A DNA stretch of 60,476 nt, from contig DGBN01000069.1 of assembly GCA_002384815.1 (NCBI GenBank), positions 226 through 60,701 of the forward strand. The letters run 5' to 3'. The position numbers were made by a program, and so were the translations under genes. Below, piece after piece: positions 34,514 through 42,640 of this stretch (its first letter is position 1; each line of letters starts with the position of its first letter). The notes under the pieces were generated by a model. It saw only the letters and a program-made list of their open reading frames with translations. It was not told the DNA's origin and made no database searches. This DNA comes from Oxalobacteraceae bacterium UBA4003. GTDB lineage: Bacteria > Pseudomonadota > Gammaproteobacteria > Burkholderiales > Burkholderiaceae_D.

Positions 34514-35023
34514 ATGCCGGCCGCTGACTCTGTTCAACAGCAACAAGTTCATCTGCTTTATGCCGAGCATCATGGCTGGTTGCATGCGTGGTTGCGCAAG
34601 CGTTTAGGTAATTCCTTTGATGCTGCCGATCTGGCGCACGATACTTTTTTGCGTGTGCTGACCAAGGATGTGCCGCTTGTCATGCGCGAACCGCGTGCCT
34701 TGTTGACGACGATAGCGCAGGGCATGGTTGCCAACCTGTATCGTCGTCAAAAAATCGAACGGGCATATCTCGATGCGCTGACCATGCTGCCGGAAGCGCA
34801 TGCAATCTCGCCGGAAGCGCGCGCCATCATGCTGGAAACCCTGGTCGAGATCGATAGCCTGCTGGATGGTTTGTCGCCCTTGGTGCGCAAGGCGTTTTTG
34901 CTGTCGCAATTGGATGGCTTGGCGCAGGCGGAGATTGCCGAGCGTTTGAGTATTTCGATTCCTACCGTCAAACGTTATATCGCCAAGGCAGTGGCGCAAT
35001 GCTGTTTCGCGGAGACGAGCTGA
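34514..35023 (+). CDS. ECF sigma factor, FecI type
   Basis: 169 residues. Region 2 (LYAEHHGWLHAWLRKRLGNS, DAADLAHDTFLRVL) and region 4 (PLVRKAFLLSQLDGLAQAEI, ERLSISIPTVKRYIAKAV) match FecI-like iron-starvation sigma factors. It directs RNA polymerase to the linked receptor gene once the outer-membrane receptor senses its siderophore. The start at 34514 is preceded by AAGGAAG. The stop overlaps the start of fecR (TGATG), so the two are coupled. A probable Fur box lies just upstream. Confidence 0.93.
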   Translation: MPAADSVQQQQVHLLYAEHHGWLHAWLRKRLGNSFDAADLAHDTFLRVLTKDVPLVMREPRALLTTIAQGMVANLYRRQKIERAYLDALTMLPEAHAISPEARAIMLETLVEIDSLLDGLSPLVRKAFLLSQLDGLAQAEIAERLSISIPTVKRYIAKAVAQCCFAETS

Positions 35024-36030
35024 TGTCCGCACAGATGCCTGCACAAGCCGTACCCACGATTCCGCATGAAGTACGCAAGCGTGCTGCCGAGTGGCTGGTA
35101 GAACTGCAGGCCGATACCGTCAGTGAGGATACGCGCAGGCAGTGGCAGCGTTGGCGCGATGCGCATCCCGATCATTTGCGCGCCTGGCAGCGGATAGAAA
35201 CATTCGGCGAAAAATTGCACACGCTGTCTTCGCCGCTGGCGCATGCAGCGCTGGCCGCACCTGATTCACGTGGTCGCCGTCAGGCAATCAAGACGCTGGC
35301 GATCATGCTGTTCGCCGGCGGTGCAACCTGGCTGGCGGAAGATCAATTGCAGTGGCGGCAGTGGTCTGCGGATCATCGCACTGGTGTCGGCGAGCGCGTA
35401 ACGATGACCTTGGCTGATGGCACGCTGCTTGAACTCAATGCCGAAACTGCGGTGGACATCCACTTCAGCGATACGCAACGCGTGGTGCGTCTGTTGAGCG
35501 GCGATATCATGATTACGACCGCCCGCGATCCTGAACAAGCCAAGCGCGGCACATCGCGTCCGTTTCTGGTGGAAACGCAGCAGGGCCGCATACGCGCATT
35601 GGGCACACAGTTTTCAGTGCGCCAAAGGGACGGTCAGCGCGATGGTGTCAGCAAGGTTTCGGTATTTGAAGGAGCAGTTGAAATCCGTCCGAACCTGAAG
35701 GGCGATACACGCATCTTGCAAGCCGGCGAGCAAACCAGTTTTACCGGTGACGGTTTCCGTCCATTTGAGATGGCGGATGAGGCTGTGACTGCATGGCGGC
35801 AAGGCATGATCGTTGCACAGGATATGCCGCTGCGTGATTTTCTGAAAGAGCTGGGGCGCTATCGTTCCGGCCATATCGCTTGCGATGACAAGATTGCGCA
35901 ACTTGCCGTTACCGGTACCTATCCCTTGAAAGATACCGACAAGGTGCTCGACATGCTGCAAACCACCTTGCCTTTAGAGGTGCGTTTCGTCACCCGTTAC
36001 TGGGTCAACTTGCAAGCGGCCAAGCGATAG
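35023..36030 (+). CDS. fecR: FecR-type anti-sigma/transmembrane regulator
   Basis: 335 residues. N-terminal FecR/DUF4880 domain (HEVRKRAAEWLVELQADTVS, RQWQRWRDAHPDHLRAWQRI), one inner-membrane segment at about 95 (TLAIMLFAGGATWLAEDQ), then a periplasmic FecR domain (RVTMTLADGTLLELNAETAV, RLLSGDIMITTARDPE, QGRIRALGTQFSVRQRDGQR) and a C-terminal STN-binding part (MPLRDFLKELGRYRSGHI). It carries the signal from the receptor to the sigma factor. Overlaps the sigma gene by one base. Confidence 0.93.
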   Translation: MSAQMPAQAVPTIPHEVRKRAAEWLVELQADTVSEDTRRQWQRWRDAHPDHLRAWQRIETFGEKLHTLSSPLAHAALAAPDSRGRRQAIKTLAIMLFAGGATWLAEDQLQWRQWSADHRTGVGERVTMTLADGTLLELNAETAVDIHFSDTQRVVRLLSGDIMITTARDPEQAKRGTSRPFLVETQQGRIRALGTQFSVRQRDGQRDGVSKVSVFEGAVEIRPNLKGDTRILQAGEQTSFTGDGFRPFEMADEAVTAWRQGMIVAQDMPLRDFLKELGRYRSGHIACDDKIAQLAVTGTYPLKDTDKVLDMLQTTLPLEVRFVTRYWVNLQAAKR

Positions 36031-36147
36031 TGTGCAAGCTTTCCGGCAGGCAGGAAAAATAATTTCAAAAAACTGATCCCTTTTCGTTTCTTGCGGGGCA
36101 ATGAAGATAAGAAGCCCATCTTCATTCAACTTTCAGGAAAACGAATA

Positions 36148-38622
36148 ATGATTCATCGCCGCAGTAATGCTTGTCGTTCTTCTCAGTTTTTTCCTCGATT
36201 TTCTTCCTCGTGCTTGCGTCGTAGCGCCATTGCTGGCGCAGTTGCACATCTGTTACTGGGCGTTGTCGTGCTTGCTCCGGGAGCGATGCCGATAACAGTG
36301 CATGCGCAAACGACAGAAGCGGCTAAAGCCTATGATATTCCCGCCGGTTCGCTTACTGCCGCCTTGAATCGCTTCGGCCGTGAGGCAGGTGTGATGCTGT
36401 CGTTCACGACAGAGGTGACCAACGGTTTGCACAGCAATGGCATTAGCGGCAACCATACGGCGGCGTCCGGTCTGCGCGCATTGTTGGGCGGAACGGGTCT
36501 TGGTGCGGTACGTCAGGCCAACGGCGGTTACACTTTGCAGGTCATGGAACAAGCGACGCTGCCTGATGCCAGACTGCCAGTAGTGCATGTCGTCGGAGCG
36601 CAAGAAGATCCTTATGGTGCGGTCCACGGGTATGTTGCCAAGCGGACGGCTACCGGCACCAAGACCGATACGCCTATTCTGGAAATCCCGCAGTCGATTT
36701 CGGTTGTCGGCCGGGAGCAAATGGAAGATCAAAAGGCGCAGAACATCCAGGATGCGCTCGGTTATAGCGCTGGCCTGATGACCGGCATTTCCGCAAAAAG
36801 TCCGCTCTTCGATGATACGTTGAGCATACGCGGCTTTGAAGCAAATCCGCAGAATGGCAGCTACTACCGTGACGGCATGCGTTACATGGTCAATCTGTAT
36901 AACGGCAAGCAGGAAGTCTACGGGCTTGAACGCGTCGAAGTATTGAAAGGCCCTTCTTCCATCTTGTATGGCGCTGCTGCACCGGGCGGTATCATCAATA
37001 CAGTGACCAAACGCCCGACCGCTACGCCGCTACGCGAGATTAATGTCGAATACGGCAGTCATGATCGCAAGCAAGTGTCGGTCGATTTTGGCGGTCCGCT
37101 CGATGAGCAGGGCATCTGGTCGTATCGTCTGACGGCGCTGGAACGCAAGAGTGATATCTATATGGATTACGGTCGTGACGACCGTGCCTACATTGCGCCG
37201 GCTTTGACATGGAAGCCATCCGCTGCCACTTCGTTGACATTGTTAGCCAGCTATCAGAAATCCAATTCCTTCTATCCGCCGGCAGTACCTCAGGAGGGCA
37301 GTCTCTTGCCGAATCCGAACGGTCAGGTTGACCGCAGCCGTTTTCTCGGGGAACCCAATCACAACAAGTTCGAGACCAATACCACAACGCTTGGTTATCT
37401 GTTCGAGCATGCATTTTCAGACAGCCTGAAATTGCGGCATTCATTGCGTTACTACGAGTCCGATCTTGATTTGCGCTACGTGTTATTGAGCCGTCTTGAT
37501 GCCACGCAGCGACGTGCTGCGCGTTCGGCACGCGGCTTCGCCGACGATACGTCCATCCTGACCATGGATACCAACATCGAAAAAAACTGGCATGTAGGTA
37601 CCGTCAAGCATACGGTATTGGCCGGTGTTGATTATACGGATGCACATTACGATAGCGTACGCACACGTGGTGTCCTGCCTAGTATTGATATCTACAATCC
37701 TGTGTATCAAAGTGGTCTGATTTCGACGGCGGTTGACCGCACAATGCAGACTCGCGAAAAGAAACTTGGTCTCTATCTGCAGGATCAGATGAAAATTGCA
37801 GACAAGTTAGTGCTGTTGCTGGGTGGCCGTTATGATCACTTCCGCATGGTTAATGACGCATTGCGCCCACCAACAACGCGTATGTTTACCGATGAAACCG
37901 ACACGGCTTTTACCGGTCGCGCCGGCCTTGTGTATCTGGCCGATAACGGCCTGGCTCCGTATGCCAGTTTCACGCAATCGTTCGAGCCGACGGCAAATAA
38001 CGACCGATTTGGCGAGCGCTTCAAGCCAAGCGAAGGTAAGCAATTTGAAATCGGTGTCCGTTATCAGCCGCCGGGCACGGATACTCTGCTGACCGCAAGC
38101 CTGTTCGATTTGACGCGTACCAACGTACTGACGCCGGATCCGGCCGCACCTACCTTGTTCCAGGTGCAGACTGGGGAAGTGCGTTCGCGCGGTCTGGAGT
38201 TGGAGTTAAAGACGTCTGTTGGTAAATACGTCGACCTGATAGGTGCTTATACCTATACCGATGCGGAAGTCACGCGTAGCAACAATCCAGTTGAACTGGG
38301 AGAGCGCTTTAACTCGCCGGAGAATGTTGCTTCCTTGTGGATGAACATGAAGCTGGGCTTTATGGATATGCCTAGATGGAGAGTTGGGGCAGGTGCGCGT
38401 TATGTCTCCGCACGTCCCAACCGTGCATCGATTCCAGCCAAAGGCGGTCCTGCTTATACCTTGTTGGATGCGCGCTTGGGATATACAGACGGACCTTGGT
38501 CTTATGCACTGAATGCTACCAACCTGACAGACCGCATATACGTACCATCCATGTGTTATGCCGGCTTGTGCGATTACGGCGCACCACGCCAAGTGACTGC
38601 AACCATGACATATCGCTGGTGA
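36148..38622 (+). CDS. TonB-dependent siderophore receptor with signalling (STN) domain
   Basis: 824 residues. Long signal peptide (cleavage near HAQ, about 53). A secretin/TonB STN domain follows (YDIPAGSLTAALNRFGREAG), which signals to FecR. Then comes the plug (TPILEIPQSISVVGREQMED, IRGFEANPQNGSYYRDGMR, VEVLKGPSSILYGAAAPGG) and a 22-strand barrel ending in TMTYRW, an aromatic C-terminus typical of outer-membrane barrels. The plug and barrel resemble hydroxamate/ferrichrome-type receptors, but the ligand is uncertain. Third gene of the sigma-FecR-receptor operon; start chosen for AGGAAA upstream. Confidence 0.95.
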   Translation: MIHRRSNACRSSQFFPRFSSSCLRRSAIAGAVAHLLLGVVVLAPGAMPITVHAQTTEAAKAYDIPAGSLTAALNRFGREAGVMLSFTTEVTNGLHSNGISGNHTAASGLRALLGGTGLGAVRQANGGYTLQVMEQATLPDARLPVVHVVGAQEDPYGAVHGYVAKRTATGTKTDTPILEIPQSISVVGREQMEDQKAQNIQDALGYSAGLMTGISAKSPLFDDTLSIRGFEANPQNGSYYRDGMRYMVNLYNGKQEVYGLERVEVLKGPSSILYGAAAPGGIINTVTKRPTATPLREINVEYGSHDRKQVSVDFGGPLDEQGIWSYRLTALERKSDIYMDYGRDDRAYIAPALTWKPSAATSLTLLASYQKSNSFYPPAVPQEGSLLPNPNGQVDRSRFLGEPNHNKFETNTTTLGYLFEHAFSDSLKLRHSLRYYESDLDLRYVLLSRLDATQRRAARSARGFADDTSILTMDTNIEKNWHVGTVKHTVLAGVDYTDAHYDSVRTRGVLPSIDIYNPVYQSGLISTAVDRTMQTREKKLGLYLQDQMKIADKLVLLLGGRYDHFRMVNDALRPPTTRMFTDETDTAFTGRAGLVYLADNGLAPYASFTQSFEPTANNDRFGERFKPSEGKQFEIGVRYQPPGTDTLLTASLFDLTRTNVLTPDPAAPTLFQVQTGEVRSRGLELELKTSVGKYVDLIGAYTYTDAEVTRSNNPVELGERFNSPENVASLWMNMKLGFMDMPRWRVGAGARYVSARPNRASIPAKGGPAYTLLDARLGYTDGPWSYALNATNLTDRIYVPSMCYAGLCDYGAPRQVTATMTYRW

Positions 38623-38629
38623 TGACGTT

Positions 38630-39820
38630 ATGCGATGGATCCTTGCGCGCCTGCATCGCTGGGCCGGCTTGTTCATTGCGGTGTTCCTGTTTTTTTCGGG
38701 GATAACAGGTGCCTTGATTGCCTGGGATCGCGAGCTGGACGGATGGTTGAATCCGCATTTGTTCAAGTCCGGCAGTATTGCGACGCAAACGCCGTTTTCT
38801 TCGCTTGAGTTGGCGCGGCAATACGAAGCTACTGACGACAGAGTCAGGATCAAGTATTTGCCGCTAGCCGTCGAGCCTGGAAATTCTTTGCGCTTTACCG
38901 TCGTGCCACGACTTGATCCTGCCACTCAAAAACCCTACAAAGTTCCATTTAATCAGGTTTCTATTGATCCTGTAACGGGATCGGTACAAGGGACGCGATA
39001 CTGGGGTGAGTTGAGTCTGTCGCGTGAAGCGATCATGCCTTTTCTCTACAAGATGCATTACACGATGCATATCCCGGATGGTTGGGGAATCAAGCTCGGT
39101 ACGTGGTTTATGGGGATCGTATCCATCGTCTGGCTGATCGATTGTTTTGTTGCCTTGCTGATTTCCTTCCCGTATCGCAAGGCATGGCGCAAATCATTTA
39201 CTTTCCGTTGGAGTGGCGGTGCATACAAGCTGAACTTCGATCTGCATCGTTCCGGTGGCGTCTGGATATGGGGCTTGCTGCTGATCATGGCGCTGACTTC
39301 GATCTCGATGAATTTGCCGCAAGTCATGCAATCAGTGGTCAGCCAGTTTTCACCGTTGCAGCCTGGGCAGTATGATCAGCGTGCGCGCAGCAAGACGCCG
39401 CGCGATCCTTTGTTGAGTCGTGAAGATATTCTCGAAAAAGCAGTGCTCGAGGCTAAGGATCGTGGCTGGACCTTGCCTGCCGGCGCGGTGCATTACAGCG
39501 CACCTTATGGCGTGTACGGTGTCAGTTTTTTTAAATCAGGTGACGATCTGGGTGCGGCCGGGTTGGGGAATGCTTCTTTGTATTACGATGCCGATAATGC
39601 CCAGCTTGTCAGTGAAAAAGTGCCGGGCGAGGGAAGTGCCGGAGACATCTTCATGAATGCGCAGTTCCCATTGCATTCGGGACGCATCATCGGCATGCCT
39701 GGCCGGATTCTGATATCGATTATTGGCGTACTGGTTGCCGGCTTGAGCATAAGCGGCATCATCATTTTGGCAAGAAAAAGGAGGGCGCGCCAGCGGGAGC
39801 GCATCGCTTATTCAGCGTAA
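38630..39820 (+). CDS. PepSY-associated membrane protein (probable siderophore-iron reductase type)
   Basis: 396 residues. Four membrane helices with large soluble loops: first helix WAGLFIAVFLFFSGITGALI, then helices near 165, 220 and 365 (RILISIIGVLVAGLSISGII). The PepSY_TM family includes PiuB and FpvG-type inner-membrane proteins that reduce siderophore-bound iron in the periplasm; conserved His residues on the helices (LHRWAG, KMHYTMHIP, LHSGRIIG) fit haem or metal binding. It is 7 bp from the receptor stop, so part of the same operon. Role in iron release is inferred. Confidence 0.9.
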   Translation: MRWILARLHRWAGLFIAVFLFFSGITGALIAWDRELDGWLNPHLFKSGSIATQTPFSSLELARQYEATDDRVRIKYLPLAVEPGNSLRFTVVPRLDPATQKPYKVPFNQVSIDPVTGSVQGTRYWGELSLSREAIMPFLYKMHYTMHIPDGWGIKLGTWFMGIVSIVWLIDCFVALLISFPYRKAWRKSFTFRWSGGAYKLNFDLHRSGGVWIWGLLLIMALTSISMNLPQVMQSVVSQFSPLQPGQYDQRARSKTPRDPLLSREDILEKAVLEAKDRGWTLPAGAVHYSAPYGVYGVSFFKSGDDLGAAGLGNASLYYDADNAQLVSEKVPGEGSAGDIFMNAQFPLHSGRIIGMPGRILISIIGVLVAGLSISGIIILARKRRARQRERIAYSA

Positions 39821-39877
39821 TGATTTTTCGCTGAATTGACAGTGAGTTGGTAGCGAATTGCCAGCGAATTTCCAGAT

Positions 39878-41239
39878 TTACTCCAAGGTTTGCTGTACGG
39901 TAGCGATTCCTACTTGCGCCGTACCCTCAGCCAATCGCACCGTCACGCTTTGTCGTGGCTGCAGTTCTTTCGGTGCACGCACGATCTTCCCTTTTTCATC
40001 GGTAATCATTGCGTAACCACGTTCCAGCGTGCGTTGCGGATTGAGCATTTCCAGTTGCGCAGAAAGCGAGACCAGGTTTTGTCGTTGGCCGGCGATATTG
40101 TTGTTGATCTGATTGCTCAGGCGACGCGCATGATTAAGGACATTCAGCCGTTGCGATTGCGTATCCGGTAATTGCGTCAGCCAGCGATTACGCAGATGTG
40201 CCAGTGCGAACTGAGCCTTGCTGAGCGGAATGCGTGTAGCGTGGCCCAGACGCGCTTGCAGGTTTTGCAGCTTCATCCTTTCATGCGCGATGGTGGCGGA
40301 TGGACTGATCAGGCGTCGCGATAACCAGTCCAGTGTTTGGGCGGTATCGGATAACTGTCGTTTCACTGTCAGGCGCATATCGTCAGCTTGCGCTTCCAGT
40401 CTGGCGAGCCAGTCCGCGCGTGGCGTTGCGGCCAGTTCGGCCGCTGCAGTCGGCGTCGGTGCGCGCAAATCGGCGGCGAAATCAGCGATGGTGAAATCGG
40501 TTTCATGGCCGACGCCGACGATGACGGGAATGTCGCAGCCGACGATGGTGCGCGCTACGATTTCATGATTGAAGGACCACAGATCTTCTATACTGCCACC
40601 ACCGCGACAGACCAGCAGCACATCGCATTCGGCACGTGCAGAAGCGGTGGCAATCGCTTGTGCAATCTTGCTGCTCGAACCTTCGCCTTGCACTGGCGTT
40701 GGATACAGAATGACGTTCACATGCGGTGCGCGTCGTTTCAGTGTTGTCAGGATATCGCGCAAGGCGGCCGCTTGCGGGCTGGTGATGATGCCTATGTTGT
40801 GTACAAATGATGGAATAGGGCGCTTGCGTGCCGGATCGAACAAACCTTCGGCATTCAGTTTTTCTTTCAGTTGCAAAAATGCTTCGTACAGATTGCCGAC
40901 GCCGGCGCGCCGTATCGCTTCCACACTCAATTGATAATCGCCGCGCGGCGCGTATAGCGTCACCAGTGCACGCACTTCTACCTTGTCACCCTCGCGTGGC
41001 ATGAAATCTGCATATTGAGCACGACCGCGAAACATCACTGCACGCACCTGGGCTGCATTGTCTTTCAGCGTGAAATACCAATGTCCGGAAGCGGCACGTG
41101 TGAAGTTGGAAATTTCGCCTGCTATCCATGTGAGCGGGAAGCTGCGCTCCAGCATGCGGGAGACCGCCTGGTTCAATGCAGAGACGGTGAGTACGTCTGA
41201 TGTCGGCGTCTGATTCGGATGTGGATAATCGGTAGGCAT
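39878..41239 (-). CDS. xseA: Exodeoxyribonuclease VII large subunit
   Basis: 453 residues. N-terminal OB-fold (TVSALNQAVSRMLERSFPLT, WIAGEISNFTRAASGHWYFT), then the catalytic domain (VICRGGGSIEDLW-like LVCRGGGSIEDLWSFNHEIV, GVGHETDFTIADFAADLRAP), followed by long coiled-coil helices and a small C-terminal domain. XseA with XseB degrades single-stranded DNA in mismatch and recombinational repair; xseB is not in the window. The start at 41239 (MPTDYPHPNQTP) is chosen over a longer frame to 41356 that runs toward rarD. Convergent with the PepSY gene. Confidence 0.96.
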   Translation of the reverse strand: MPTDYPHPNQTPTSDVLTVSALNQAVSRMLERSFPLTWIAGEISNFTRAASGHWYFTLKDNAAQVRAVMFRGRAQYADFMPREGDKVEVRALVTLYAPRGDYQLSVEAIRRAGVGNLYEAFLQLKEKLNAEGLFDPARKRPIPSFVHNIGIITSPQAAALRDILTTLKRRAPHVNVILYPTPVQGEGSSSKIAQAIATASARAECDVLLVCRGGGSIEDLWSFNHEIVARTIVGCDIPVIVGVGHETDFTIADFAADLRAPTPTAAAELAATPRADWLARLEAQADDMRLTVKRQLSDTAQTLDWLSRRLISPSATIAHERMKLQNLQARLGHATRIPLSKAQFALAHLRNRWLTQLPDTQSQRLNVLNHARRLSNQINNNIAGQRQNLVSLSAQLEMLNPQRTLERGYAMITDEKGKIVRAPKELQPRQSVTVRLAEGTAQVGIATVQQTLE

Positions 41240-41265
41240 GGTTTTTACTTGAATTTGCGCAGCGC

Positions 41266-42150
41266 TCAGCGCGCCGATCGTGTTTTGTACAGGGTTGCCG
41301 CACCTTCGGCAGCCAGCAGGCATACGGCAATCCAGATTGGAATGTAGGTCAGCCATTCATGTGCCTTGATGCTTTCTCCCAGCAGTAATGCGACCAGCAC
41401 CAGCAGCACGGGTTCCACATAACCGAGCAAGCCGAACAGGCTGAGACTGAGTATCTGGCTGGCGACCATGTAAAAAATCAGTGCACACGCGCTGAGTACG
41501 CCGAGCAGTGGAACCAGCAGATAGAGTAACGGATATCCGCCCAAGGCAGTAACGCCGACATTGCCTGCATAGATGAACCATGCACCCACCGGCAACAGCA
41601 GCGTCATGTCTAGCCACAAGCCGCCCAGATTATTCGCATTCAGACGGCGGCGCAATACGAAGTACAGCGGGTAGCCAAGGGCAACCACCAGCGTTTCCCA
41701 TGAAAAGCTGCCGGCTTGAATCAGCTCGTTGGCGACGCCGCATGCGGCACAGAGCGCTGCCATTTTTTGCGGCATGGACAGCCGGTCCTGATAGACGATG
41801 CGGCCAGTCAGCAGCATCGTCAATGGGAGCAGGAAATAACCCAGCGAGACATGCAGTGCGCGGCCATGCAGCGGTGCCCACATGAACAGCCATAACTGGA
41901 TGCCAAGCAGTGCTGAGGTGGCGAGCGCGCCGATCAACAGCAGGGGCTGATGCCGGATTCTTTGCACCAGCGTGCGTATCAGTTGCTGGCGGCCGCAAGT
42001 CCAGATGAAGATCGTCAGGAAGGGAAGGGTCAGCAGTGTGCGCCAGCCGAAAATCTCCTCACCGTCCAGCGGGGCCAGCAGTGTCGAATAGAAATACAGA
42101 ACGGCAAACAGTGTCGAGCTGAGCACTGAAAAAACAATACCTTTGGACAC
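41266..42150 (-). CDS. rarD: RarD-type EamA membrane permease
   Basis: 294 residues with about ten membrane helices. The start GTG at 42150 (VSKGIVFSVLSSTLFAVLYF) has GGAG six bases upstream. RarD family markers are the first helix, FGWRTLLTLPFL and the later VLRRRLNANNLGGLWLDMTL. It belongs to the drug/metabolite transporter superfamily; E. coli RarD was named for chloramphenicol sensitivity but its substrate is unknown. Overlapping frames upstream toward 42192 begin with TTG and lack a ribosome site. It precedes xseA by 26 bp on the same strand and may be co-transcribed. Confidence 0.85.
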   Translation of the reverse strand: MSKGIVFSVLSSTLFAVLYFYSTLLAPLDGEEIFGWRTLLTLPFLTIFIWTCGRQQLIRTLVQRIRHQPLLLIGALATSALLGIQLWLFMWAPLHGRALHVSLGYFLLPLTMLLTGRIVYQDRLSMPQKMAALCAACGVANELIQAGSFSWETLVVALGYPLYFVLRRRLNANNLGGLWLDMTLLLPVGAWFIYAGNVGVTALGGYPLLYLLVPLLGVLSACALIFYMVASQILSLSLFGLLGYVEPVLLVLVALLLGESIKAHEWLTYIPIWIAVCLLAAEGAATLYKTRSAR

Positions 42151-42266
42151 TGAGACTCCATCATCAATAGACCGGATTATTCGCGCGCTCAAGTATAAGG
42201 ATTTCTTTGCGGTTACGAGCGCGCATTTGCCAGAATTGCTGTCTTGTACAGGAGGAATCAGGAGGA

Positions 42267-42608
42267 ATGGCCGGATTTACGCTGTGCATGGCCGGATTTG
42301 TATCATGCCAAGGCTATATCGCGGTACGGCACTGGCTTCACATGTCCAGCGTATTGCATTATGATGAGTGGCTTACTAAAAGCAGGGACAATCTCTCAAG
42401 GTGGGGGAAATACGCCGTTGATGAAGAAGCAATATTAGAAGTTGGCCGCCGAATCTCGATTCCGGCCGTTGATGCCAACAGGATTATGCGGCTTCCAGGG
42501 ATGGAGGCCGTTTTCTTTTTTCGTCCCGATCGATTGGGTATGCGAACCTGGACCTGGTTTCGGGTCTTCGCTTCTTTAATCGGCTGGAGCAATACTCCAG
42601 GCATGTAG
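42267..42608 (+). CDS. Hypothetical small protein upstream of the AAA ATPase
   Basis: 113 residues from an ATG at 42267 with AGGAGG about 11 bases upstream, ending 32 bp before the AAA ATPase start. No family recognised. The C-terminal half (GMEAVFFFRPDRLGMRTWTW) looks protein-like, but the N-terminus is encoded by a short direct repeat (ATGGCCGGATTT twice), which weakens the case. May be a real partner of the ATPase or a chance frame. Confidence 0.3.
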   Translation: MAGFTLCMAGFVSCQGYIAVRHWLHMSSVLHYDEWLTKSRDNLSRWGKYAVDEEAILEVGRRISIPAVDANRIMRLPGMEAVFFFRPDRLGMRTWTWFRVFASLIGWSNTPGM

Positions 42609-42640
42609 CTTTGCCGGGCACGACATTAGCAGGAGCTGTG

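Noticed and set aside
42269..42284. TGGCCGGATTTACGCT as a second sigma-54 promoter
   Set aside because: GG and GC are in register, but the -12 TT and most of the -24 block are wrong. It is part of a direct repeat, so the match is probably chance.
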